64,000 bases of DNA from G963668345 sp965206025 (GTDB lineage Bacteria; Acidobacteriota; Terriglobia; Bryobacterales; UBA6623), in NCBI GenBank assembly GCA_965206025.1, contig CBDBIU010000005.1:1364001-1428000 (forward strand). The letters are read 5' to 3'. Within the stretch, counting starts at the first letter, position 1, and the number at the start of each line of letters is the position of its first letter. The notes below the pieces were generated by a model. It saw nothing but the letters and a program-made list of their open reading frames with translations. It made no database searches and was not told the origin of the DNA. The position numbers were made by a program, and so were the translations under genes. Shown here one piece after another: positions 1 to 7,137 of the stretch.

Positions 1-2
1 CT

Positions 3-50
3 TGGCTGCTCTGCGCACTGACCGTCTGGATACTGATCTACTTCGTGTGA
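3..50 (+). CDS. C-terminal end of a truncated membrane protein
   Basis: The frame that opens at base 3 reads WLLCALTVWILIYFV and stops with TGA at 48-50. This is one hydrophobic helix that ends at the C-terminus, as in many integral membrane proteins. The rest lies outside the window, so no function can be given. Confidence 0.45.
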   Translation, partial: WLLCALTVWILIYFV

Positions 51-133
51 CGCCGCGGCGACATAGTGATCGGAAAGCCGGCGACAACCGGAATGAGAAT
101 GGTCCGACATGAGACTTTTCCGGAGTCGTCGCA

Positions 134-307
134 CTAGCCCGCATTTCTCACCACGTGGCGAGGCCAAGCGCGCGAGAGGCCGTCGGTACAAGGCGCGCGA
201 CGCTTGGCGCCCGTTTTTTGCATAACGCGGGCGTACTTAAACCCTACGTTGAGCACGGCGAGCAAGCGCATTACTTCGGCCGTCAGGTGGTGAGAAACGC
301 GGGCTAG
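134..307. repeat. CTAG-ended MITE-like repeat, family A, copy 1
   Basis: The left end is ctagcccgcatttctcacca (134-153) and the right end is tggtgagaaacgcgggctag (288-307). These are inverted repeats with one mismatch over 20 bases. The inside shares recognisable blocks (gcgggcgtactt, cggcgagcaagcgca) with the copy at 39191-39389. No gene lies inside. Size, inverted ends and dispersal fit a non-autonomous transposable element. CTAG at both ends could be a 4-bp target duplication as made by IS5-type transposases, but no such transposase is in this window. Confidence 0.75.
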
Positions 308-309
308 CA

Positions 310-366
310 GCAGTGGAACGAAGCCCCGCCTTTCGAGATGGAGGGGCGATGGATCGCGCCCTTACA
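310..366. repeat. Palindromic GGGGCG repeat, family D
   Basis: The segment ending in gatggaggggcgatggat resembles bases 63912-63966 (gatgtaggggcgcgattgga) and, inverted, about 19521-19552. The core ggggcgNgATNgATcNcGCCC is palindromic. Short palindromes of this kind are widespread between genes in repeat-rich bacteria. I see no coding potential. Confidence 0.45.
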
Positions 367-405
367 GGCCGTAAGCTGAACCATGAACCCGGGTCTCGTC
401 CCCGG

Positions 406-951
406 TCAGGAGGCACTTCCCTCTTCAGAAGGCAGCCCCAGATCCTCTGGAGTAAGGGAACGGAACGAAAACTTGTAGCCCTCATACATGGCGATCCCGT
501 AAAACAGGAGATCCATGGGACTAAAGGTGGCCATCATCAGTCCCTCAGCGATCTCCAGATCAAGGCGCGACAATACGTCGAAGAAGGGAAGCCCCTGTTG
601 GTTCGACACCAAGCCACACACCGCGAGGAGGTTGCCCAGACCGCATCCGGCCAGCGACAGCAGCGAGCCGGCGATCCCAAAGACTTGGTCGATCCCCTTT
701 CCAAGCAGGCGTACCCCAAATCCGGCGAGAAATCCGATACCCACGGCCATCCAGCCTATCTGGTATCCCGTGACGAAGGTGACGCCGGCCCACAGGGAAG
801 CCCCCACAACGGCTCCGATCGCACCGCCAAGCACACCTGACGTCAGATTCTGCTCTGATCGCAATAACTCCAGGGCGTGTCGAGCGTGAAGCGCTTCGGG
901 TGATCCCTCTTCGAGCGAAACAGTGGGGCTTTCGGCCTCTTCATTACTCAT
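406..951 (-). CDS. Small membrane protein of unknown function
   Basis: This 181-residue protein starts MSNEEAESPT with an acidic, soluble N-terminus of about 40 residues. Three or four hydrophobic glycine-rich stretches follow at about residues 38-62, 66-84, 88-118 and 140-158. The C-terminus is polar. I recognise no family motif; the Gly/Ala-rich helices suggest a small inner-membrane protein. It is monocistronic on the minus strand, downstream of a 94-base gap from the MBL-fold gene. The start is chosen because ATG at 949-951 is preceded by a purine-rich aaaggga stretch. The antisense frames here are shadows. Confidence 0.7.
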   Translation of the reverse strand: MSNEEAESPTVSLEEGSPEALHARHALELLRSEQNLTSGVLGGAIGAVVGASLWAGVTFVTGYQIGWMAVGIGFLAGFGVRLLGKGIDQVFGIAGSLLSLAGCGLGNLLAVCGLVSNQQGLPFFDVLSRLDLEIAEGLMMATFSPMDLLFYGIAMYEGYKFSFRSLTPEDLGLPSEEGSAS

Positions 952-1045
952 GGACTTGCCTCCCTTTTGCGTTGCACGCCGGCAAGCAGGCGCGTCCTGG
1001 TTTTAAGGCGAATTGGGTCTGAGCTGAAGTTATTGGCGCGGCGGT

Positions 1046-1771
1046 CTAGCTGTATGCCGTCAGTTCGTACCCCGATGGTTCGAGCACGATGATGGCCGGC
1101 CCCCCGTTGGCGCCGGGGATTTCCGTGGGCAGCCGGATCGTCGTGCTTTTGGGATAGATCACCGGATCCCGCCGCCGCCGATCGAGGAACTTACCGACCG
1201 GGGCCATACCTTTACCGAACGGAGGCAGGAAGTAGTGCATCGGTACGACCCAGTTGGGCTTGAGGTGTTCGATCATGAAATCGAGGTCCGGGAGGGGAAT
1301 CGTGTTGCTGTCTCCGGTGATCGCCAGCAGCACATCGCAGTGGCCGACGAAAGGAGCCAGCTCGTCGGCATTGAGTCCGTAACCGAGATCGCCAACATGC
1401 ATCACCCAGAGACCGTCGAACTTTATGGCATAAAGAGCGTTGTCCATGGGATCGTGCATGGTGTGCTCGGGATGCTCGGCGGCTCCGATGGCGATGATTG
1501 CTCCGCCGTCAATCTCAGTTTGTAGACCCTTCTCGACGACATCGAGTGCGTTGATGACCCGAGGGCTGCCGTTGACCAGCTTCGGATTTCCGTGGGCAAG
1601 ATCGGTCAGCGAACTGCAGATCACCGTGTCGCCTTCGAGCGAGGGCGTGTCCTCGGGCAAGCCGAACTTCTCGAGCTCGGAAGGCGTGTAGGGATCCATG
1701 ACGACCACCGGTCCCCCGTCACGCCAGACGCGGAAGCAGGCGTGCGCCACCCATTCGATATTGACCGGCAT
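1046..1771 (-). CDS. MBL-fold (metallo-beta-lactamase superfamily) protein
   Basis: This 241-residue protein has the layout of an MBL-fold hydrolase of the UPF0173/RomA type. It has an N-terminal WVAHACFRV strand, HVGDLG at about residues 125-130 and PMHY at 177-180, which match the later metal-ligand motifs. The first metal motif, normally H-x-H-x-D-H, is degenerate here: the equivalent segment reads SSLTDLAH at about residues 53-60, with both early histidines lost. The protein may therefore bind one metal or be catalytically altered. It follows the TIM-barrel gene by one base and is probably co-transcribed with it. The substrate is unknown. The TAG stop lies in a CTAG sequence. Confidence 0.8.
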   Translation of the reverse strand: MPVNIEWVAHACFRVWRDGGPVVVMDPYTPSELEKFGLPEDTPSLEGDTVICSSLTDLAHGNPKLVNGSPRVINALDVVEKGLQTEIDGGAIIAIGAAEHPEHTMHDPMDNALYAIKFDGLWVMHVGDLGYGLNADELAPFVGHCDVLLAITGDSNTIPLPDLDFMIEHLKPNWVVPMHYFLPPFGKGMAPVGKFLDRRRRDPVIYPKSTTIRLPTEIPGANGGPAIIVLEPSGYELTAYS

Positions 1772-1772
1772 T

Positions 1773-2765
1773 TTAGTCCTCCGTTGCGAGATCGAGCCCG
1801 CTGTGCTCCCACCACGTTGTCCCCGTCGGCTCTTCGAGCAACAGCGGTTTCAGAAACGCGAAGGATTTCTCGAGGCCCTCTTTGACGTTGATATAGTTGC
1901 TCTCCATCTCGACGGACATGGCGCCCTCGTAGCCCACAAACCGCAGCGTGGAAACAAAGTCCCGCCAGAAGGTCTGATCGTGTCCCCAACCGATCAGCGT
2001 GAAATTCCAGGCGCGGTCTTCCGGCTTGGCGTAGTTGGTATTGTCAAGGACTCCCTTCAGCCGCATGTTGTGTGGAAAGAAACGGGTATCCTTCACGTGC
2101 ACATGGTGGATCGCATCCCCCAGATAGCGGATCGCTTCCAACACGTCGATCTGCTGCACAAACATGTGAGACGGATCGAAGTTGCATCCCATCACCGGGC
2201 CGACCGCCTCGCGCAGCTTTGCCATCGTCGTAGGGGAATGAACCAACTGGCCGATCTGCGGCTCCACGCAGACGACGCAGCCGTGGTCTGCGGCGATTTT
2301 GCCGTGTTCCCGCCAGAAGGGGATCAATCGTTCCTCCCACTGCCATCGCAAGGCGCGGCGATTCTCGAGTGTGAACGAGTCGACGATCCAGCTGGGACAA
2401 GTATCTCCAGGAGCGCCGGCCGGAATGCCGGAAAGTACGATCAGCCGCGGCGCACCCGCGGCTTCCGCCAGGCGGCAGACTTTTTCGAAATAGCTGGAAT
2501 ACGCCTTGACAACTTCCGGGTCGGAGGAGAGGGGCTCCCCGTGAGCGGTGAACCCGCTGATTTCGATCCCGTGCTCAGCCAACGCGTCAAGCCAGCGGCG
2601 GAGCGCGTCTCGATCAGCGAGCAGCTTCTCCATGTCACAGTACTTGCGGCTGGGCTCGCCAAGCAGAGCCACTTCAATACGTTGCACGCCGTGGTCCCTC
2701 GCAAAGCGCAGTCCTTCCTCGAATTCAAACAGGTGAAGGAAGTAGCTGTTGACGCCAAGTTTCAC
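1773..2765 (-). CDS. Sugar phosphate isomerase/epimerase family protein (TIM barrel)
   Basis: This 330-residue protein belongs to the xylose-isomerase-like TIM-barrel family (AP endonuclease 2 fold). It opens MKLGVNSYFL, the usual first strand. Likely metal or active-site residues lie in VVCVEPQ, NFDPSHM, HHVHVKDTR and AMSVEMES, the E-D-H-E pattern of the family. Such enzymes isomerise or epimerise keto sugars or related polyols, but substrates vary widely and cannot be read from sequence. It heads a two-gene operon with the MBL-fold gene downstream. The start ATG at 2763-2765 has gaggagc about 5 bases upstream, a good ribosome binding site. Confidence 0.88.
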   Translation of the reverse strand: MKLGVNSYFLHLFEFEEGLRFARDHGVQRIEVALLGEPSRKYCDMEKLLADRDALRRWLDALAEHGIEISGFTAHGEPLSSDPEVVKAYSSYFEKVCRLAEAAGAPRLIVLSGIPAGAPGDTCPSWIVDSFTLENRRALRWQWEERLIPFWREHGKIAADHGCVVCVEPQIGQLVHSPTTMAKLREAVGPVMGCNFDPSHMFVQQIDVLEAIRYLGDAIHHVHVKDTRFFPHNMRLKGVLDNTNYAKPEDRAWNFTLIGWGHDQTFWRDFVSTLRFVGYEGAMSVEMESNYINVKEGLEKSFAFLKPLLLEEPTGTTWWEHSGLDLATED

Positions 2766-3798
2766 GGGAAGCTCCTCCGGGCTCTGTCTATCCTGCCATT
2801 ATTGACCGCTGGAGTGCAAAGGGTCGCGGGTGCAAGTCACCCCAACCAAACCGAGGCGCGCTCGCAAGGGGTGGGAGCAGCGACCCGTGCCCGTGAGCGG
2901 GCGATCGAGGCACTGGGCAACCACGAGCGTTTCTCATCCGCCAGATGATTTTGTGACATTGAGTTTCCTGCTCCGCACTCCAGAACTTCCATGTAAGTTA
3001 TTGTATTTAGGGAAGTTATTAGAAATTTGGTTCGTTTGGTAATGTTGTTCCTCGGCAGTTCCGCCGCGTCAATAAGTTGTCGCCCTGGTCGGCGTTCCTC
3101 GGGGGCGGCCCGCCCTGAGGCAAAGGTACTCTCGCATTCAGGAGGAGCGTCCGTTCGGGTTGTGCCGAGCCGACCGTCCCGCCGTACTGAAAACCGTCCG
3201 TAACCCCTTGATTACCCTTGAGTTGTACGGTATTGGCTTCGTTTGGTAATTTTCTTGTTCCGTTGGTTCGTGGCTCCGGACTAACCGCGCTCGAATCGGC
3301 CCCGAATGGTTTAAGCAGCCGACCATATTATACCCCGCTAGTCCAAGGCAACAGGGTCATTGGCGGCATAAAGCATCTTCTAATGAACAACTTAGCTTGC
3401 GCTATGTGTTTGCTAGAAAAGGAGCCCGCTAACGGCGGGGTCTGTGAAAAAACCTGGCGGCAGTCGGAAGATTCGAGCCGGCGGGTAACCGACACCCTCG
3501 GTGCCGAGAATTCAACGCGCGTTACCCCGCGGCGGCTTCCGGCAAGCAGTTCAGCTCGTCGATGAATCATTTGGGCGGCCCATGTGGCGAATCGATCTAA
3601 GTTGACTGTATTTTGGGGAGAAAGAGAGCGGGCAGGGGCTGGCGAAGGGCGAGACGGACGCCGATCTGGAAGAAAGAGCAACAACTTTTCCCCGCTGGGA
3701 ACGTCCCAGGGCGTTTACGCATCGACATAGATAGAAGCAGCAAAGCGCCTCTCGCCATCGGTGAGGTCCGCTCGGCGCCTGGAGCATCTTGACGGCAC
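2766..3798. other. Gene-free 1-kb region between divergent genes
   Basis: This lies between the minus-strand isomerase and the plus-strand acyl-CoA dehydrogenase, so both promoters should be within it. It holds locally AT-rich patches (2990-3060, 3230-3270), unlike the surrounding DNA. The 13-base sequence ttcgtttggtaat occurs twice (3031-3043 and 3238-3250) and is followed each time by a ttgttcc-like tract. No open frame has a recognisable protein. Confidence 0.5.
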
Positions 3799-4941
3799 AT
3801 GAATTTCGACTTGAGCAGCGAACAAGACCACTTGCGCCGGACGGTGCGCGAGTTCGCCGAAGCTGAGATCAAACCCCACGCGAGGGAGTGGGATGAACAG
3901 CAGCAAGTCCCCCAGGAACTGACCCGGAAGCTAGGGCGGCTGGGGGTGTTCGGGACGGTTTTCCCCGAAGCTCTCGGCGGCGCCGGTATGGGGCATGTTG
4001 ACCACGCCATCGTCATCGAGGAGCTTGCTCGGGTCGACCCTTCCGTAGCCCTCATCGTGACGGCCCATACGTCGCTGTGCGCGAGCCACATTTACCTCCA
4101 CGGGAGCGAAGAACAGCGCCGCAAATACATTCCCAAACTTGCTACGGGTGAGTGGCTCGGTTGCTGGTCTCTGACCGAACCCGAGGCCGGCTCCGACGCG
4201 GCCGGTACCCGCACGGCGGCCGTCGAAGACCAAGGCCATTGGGTGCTTGACGGCTCGAAAACGTTCACAACCAACTCTCATCAAGCCGACGTCTGCGTTG
4301 CCATGGCCGTAACCGACCCCGCCGCGGCGCAATCCGGGATTTCCGCTTTCATCATCGAAAAAGGTACTGCGGGCTTCCGCGCGGGCCGCAAAGAGGACAA
4401 GCTCGGCATGCGGGCCAGCGACACCGGTGAGGTGATTTTTTCCTCTTGCCGTCTGGCCCCCGAGCAGCTTTTGGGCAATCGCGGCGAAGGGTTCGCGGAC
4501 GCCATGAAGGTTCTCGACGGCGGACGCGTGTCGATTGCCGCCCTCTCGGTCGGCATAGCTCAGGGAGCCTATGAGGCCGCTCTGGCGTATTCGAAGCAGC
4601 GCAAGCAGTTCGGCCACGCCATCGCGGACTTCCAGGCGATCCAACATAAACTCGCCGACATGGCCACGGAGATCGAAGCCGCGCGCTTGCTGACCTACAA
4701 CGCGGCCTGGGCGCTCGACGAAGGGCGGAGAGTCACCAAGCTCTCCTCGATGGCCAAGCTGTTTGCCAGCGAAGCGGCCGTCCGCGTAGCCAACGAGGCC
4801 TTGCAGGTTCACGGCGGATACGGTTTCATTAAGGATTACCCCGTCGAGAAGTTTTACCGCGACGTGAAACTGATGACCATCGGCGAGGGGACCAGTGAGA
4901 TCCAGCGAATGGTCATCGCGCGGCAAGTCCTCAAGCGCTGA
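3799..4941 (+). CDS. Acyl-CoA dehydrogenase (short/branched-chain type)
   Basis: This 380-residue FAD enzyme removes two hydrogens from an acyl-CoA and passes electrons to ETF. All three family domains are present: the N-terminal helical domain (1-115), the middle beta domain with WSLTEPEAGSDAAG (about 128-140) and a WVLDGSKTFTTN segment, and the C-terminal helical domain with YSKQRKQFG and GGYGFIKDYPVEKFYRD. The catalytic glutamate is expected in IGEGTSEIQR near residue 365. Length is typical for butyryl/isobutyryl/isovaleryl-CoA dehydrogenases. It heads an operon with meaB and methylmalonyl-CoA epimerase, which suggests a role in branched-chain or short-chain acyl-CoA breakdown toward succinyl-CoA. 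Confidence 0.95.
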   Translation: MNFDLSSEQDHLRRTVREFAEAEIKPHAREWDEQQQVPQELTRKLGRLGVFGTVFPEALGGAGMGHVDHAIVIEELARVDPSVALIVTAHTSLCASHIYLHGSEEQRRKYIPKLATGEWLGCWSLTEPEAGSDAAGTRTAAVEDQGHWVLDGSKTFTTNSHQADVCVAMAVTDPAAAQSGISAFIIEKGTAGFRAGRKEDKLGMRASDTGEVIFSSCRLAPEQLLGNRGEGFADAMKVLDGGRVSIAALSVGIAQGAYEAALAYSKQRKQFGHAIADFQAIQHKLADMATEIEAARLLTYNAAWALDEGRRVTKLSSMAKLFASEAAVRVANEALQVHGGYGFIKDYPVEKFYRDVKLMTIGEGTSEIQRMVIARQVLKR

Positions 4942-4957
4942 CTTTCGCTCCGCCGGA

Positions 4958-5887
4958 ATGGGCGTCAACGAATGGGTTGAGAAGTTTCGACAGGGGGACG
5001 CCCGCGCTCTGGCTCGGGCCCTGACGGAAATCGAGAATCGCGGCCCCGATGCCCAACCCCTGCTGAGGGCCTTGTTTCCTTACTCGGGCAAGGCGTGGCG
5101 GATTGGCGTCACCGGGGCGCCCGGAGCCGGTAAGAGCACCCTGGTCGACCGGCTAACTGCACTTCTTCGGGAGCAAGGCCGTTCGGTGGCGATCATCGCC
5201 GTTGACCCCACCAGCCCTTTCTCGGGCGGCTCGATCCTTGGGGATCGAGTCAGGATGCACGCTCACCACGCCGACCCGGGTGTGTTCATCCGCTCGATGG
5301 CCACGCGGGGCGTCCTCGGAGGACTCGCCCCCGCCACCGCCGACGTCATGATGGCGCTCGAGGCCGCGGGCCGCGACGTCATCCTCATCGAGACGGTGGG
5401 CGTCGGCCAGGCCGAGATCGACATCGTGAAACTTGCCTCCGCTGTTGCCTTGGTGTTGACGCCGGGCATGGGCGACGATGTCCAGACCATCAAGGCCGGC
5501 ATCATGGAAATCGCCGACGTGTTCGTCATCAACAAATCGGACCAGTCGGGCGCCGACCGGATCGAAACCCAGTTGCGGGCGTTGCTTTCGCTCACGCATC
5601 AAGCGGGCGAGGAGACGCCGATCGTTCGCACGGTCGCCACCGAGGGCGAGGGAGTTGCTGATTTGCTGGCGGCGATCGAGTCCCGTCCGGCGGCGGCGGA
5701 CCGGGAAGTGGACGTTTGGAAGGAGCGGCTGCTCGAGTTGTTGCGCCGGCGTGCGTTGGAGAATGTCATTGAAAAGGCGTTGCCGGCGGAAGAACTCTCC
5801 GAAGCCGCGCGGGGCGTCGTCGATGGGCGGGTCAACCCCTATGAATTCGCGGATGAGGTCATGAAGAAGGCAGCCGTCGATGAGTAA
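4958..5887 (+). CDS. meaB: Methylmalonyl-CoA mutase-associated GTPase MeaB
   Basis: This 309-residue G3E-family GTPase protects and reactivates B12-dependent methylmalonyl-CoA mutase. It shows Walker A GAPGAGKST (about 53-61), AVDPTSPFSGGSILGDR, FIRSMATRG, the Walker B-like ETVGVGQ and the guanine-specificity motif NKSD (about residue 200). The C-terminus carries the helical dimerisation extension. The start ATG at 4958, 16 bases after the acyl-CoA dehydrogenase stop, gives the normal N-terminus; the frame is open upstream, but those residues overlap the previous gene. It overlaps the next gene by 8 bases, so translation is probably coupled. The mutase itself is not in this window. Confidence 0.95.
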   Translation: MGVNEWVEKFRQGDARALARALTEIENRGPDAQPLLRALFPYSGKAWRIGVTGAPGAGKSTLVDRLTALLREQGRSVAIIAVDPTSPFSGGSILGDRVRMHAHHADPGVFIRSMATRGVLGGLAPATADVMMALEAAGRDVILIETVGVGQAEIDIVKLASAVALVLTPGMGDDVQTIKAGIMEIADVFVINKSDQSGADRIETQLRALLSLTHQAGEETPIVRTVATEGEGVADLLAAIESRPAAADREVDVWKERLLELLRRRALENVIEKALPAEELSEAARGVVDGRVNPYEFADEVMKKAAVDE

Positions 5888-6281
5888 GCCGCGCGTCGAT
5901 CACATCGGCATCGCCGTTCGGTCGGTGGAGAAGGCTCTCGGCTTTTACTGCGACACCCTCGGAGCTGAAAAGCCCGGCCTCACCACGGTCCCTCACGAAA
6001 GGGTTCGCGTGGCCATGCTCTCCGCCGGCGAGTCGCGCATCGAACTGATCGAGGCAACCGACCAGGATTCTCCGATCGCGAAGTTCATTGAGAAACGCGG
6101 GGAGGGGATTCACCATATCGCTTTGCGGGTGCCCGACCTCGAGGCGGCCGTCGAGCGAATCAAAGCCCAAGGCGGACGCCTGGTGACGGAAGAAATCCAA
6201 ACTGGCGCGGAAGGGTATCGTTACGTGTTTGTCCACCCGAAATCGACCGGGGGCGTGTTGCTGGAGCTGATTCAGGGGTAG
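5880..6281 (+). CDS. mce: Methylmalonyl-CoA epimerase
   Basis: This 133-residue vicinal-oxygen-chelate (glyoxalase-fold) enzyme converts (2S)- and (2R)-methylmalonyl-CoA, feeding the mutase. Two beta-alpha-beta-beta-beta modules are visible. Likely metal ligands are His8 (DHIGIAV), the His in GIHHIALRV, and the Glu in VLLELIQ at the C-terminus. The GEGIHHIA and HPKSTGG motifs are diagnostic of the family. The ATG lies inside the last codons of meaB, giving an 8-base overlap. Together the three genes form a propionyl-CoA/branched-chain acyl-CoA operon. Confidence 0.95.
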   Translation: MSKPRVDHIGIAVRSVEKALGFYCDTLGAEKPGLTTVPHERVRVAMLSAGESRIELIEATDQDSPIAKFIEKRGEGIHHIALRVPDLEAAVERIKAQGGRLVTEEIQTGAEGYRYVFVHPKSTGGVLLELIQG

Positions 6282-6293
6282 CGACTTCGGGCT

Positions 6294-6893
6294 TTGGAAG
6301 CGGGGGGCGTCGTCTCGGCTCGCTATGCAACTAGCAAAGAACATCCGGCAGAGAGTGGGCTACTGGGGAAGGGTCCTTCTCCGCCCCTGGGCTCGGTCGT
6401 ATTAGCATTCGTTCTCTTGGCCGTCGGGTTGGCCTTCTTGCTGCTTTCCCAAATTCGCAGCGAGGAGGGATTCTACTCTCCCGTCTATTCTCCCGACGGC
6501 TCGGAAGTGTTTTTCATTGCCCGGGAGAAGAGTGGTTTGGTCCTGGGTTTCGAGTGCCTCTCCCCGCCGGCGTACGTTTTTGTCTGGAAGGATCCCTTTA
6601 CGCTGCTCAGGCTTCGGGTCGAAGACGGCAGCGTGGAAGTTGCGAGAACCTGGCCCGGCTCCCCCTTGGAAAGACAGTGGCTGCGCACCTATCGCGGACG
6701 CCTGTTCACCGCGCCTTCCACCCGCCTGCGGTGGGACGACCCGAGCAGGCTGCCATATCGAGTGGGCTTGCGGACTCCGCGTCAACCGACGGCGGATCAC
6801 TTCTTCTTGAGCGGGGAGTGGAGATCGACGGGCGAAGAGTCGCCTGACTCGAAGACCTGGCAGCAGGGACGGACCGACGACTTCCGGCGATAA
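6294..6893 (+). CDS. Hypothetical single-pass protein with a beta-propeller-like start
   Basis: This open frame of 199 codons has a hydrophobic anchor at about residues 33-53, followed by YSPVYSPDGSEVFFIARE, a TolB/WD40-like propeller blade motif. After that the sequence resembles no known blade, and the C-terminus (after residue 170) is Arg/Ser-rich, low-complexity and probably not original. It may be the decayed or frameshifted 5' part of a longer periplasmic propeller protein. The start is uncertain: the frame begins with TTG only 12 bases after the epimerase stop. I cannot assign a function. Confidence 0.5.
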   Translation: MEAGGVVSARYATSKEHPAESGLLGKGPSPPLGSVVLAFVLLAVGLAFLLLSQIRSEEGFYSPVYSPDGSEVFFIAREKSGLVLGFECLSPPAYVFVWKDPFTLLRLRVEDGSVEVARTWPGSPLERQWLRTYRGRLFTAPSTRLRWDDPSRLPYRVGLRTPRQPTADHFFLSGEWRSTGEESPDSKTWQQGRTDDFRR

Positions 6894-7137
6894 CAAGTCG
6901 CCGCTATCGGGTGAGTGGGAAGTGCTCCCGGCCCGCGGCGAGCAGGCGTACCCTTGTGCGCTGGTAGCCCAGAACGCGAGGACATCCGAGTTGAAGGTTT
7001 TACTCGCCACTCCGACTTGCGATCGCCTGTATCCGAGTTAAACGAACGAACAAAGGTGCCTGTTGAGTCGGCTGGCTTGGGGAAAATCCAACCAGTTCTC
7101 CGACCACCTGAAAAAATAAAAAAGCGGGTAGCTAAAT

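Noticed and set aside
1698..2948. 416-codon open frame antisense to the TIM-barrel isomerase
   Set aside because: It mirrors a well-supported gene on the other strand, has no recognisable domain, and long antisense frames are expected at this GC content.
3460..3545. Possible tRNA because of a ttcga-like loop near 3473
   Set aside because: No acceptor or T-stem pairing can be drawn on either strand.
3931..4968. 345-codon antisense frame over the acyl-CoA dehydrogenase
   Set aside because: It is a shadow of a clear enzyme gene and has no domain of its own.
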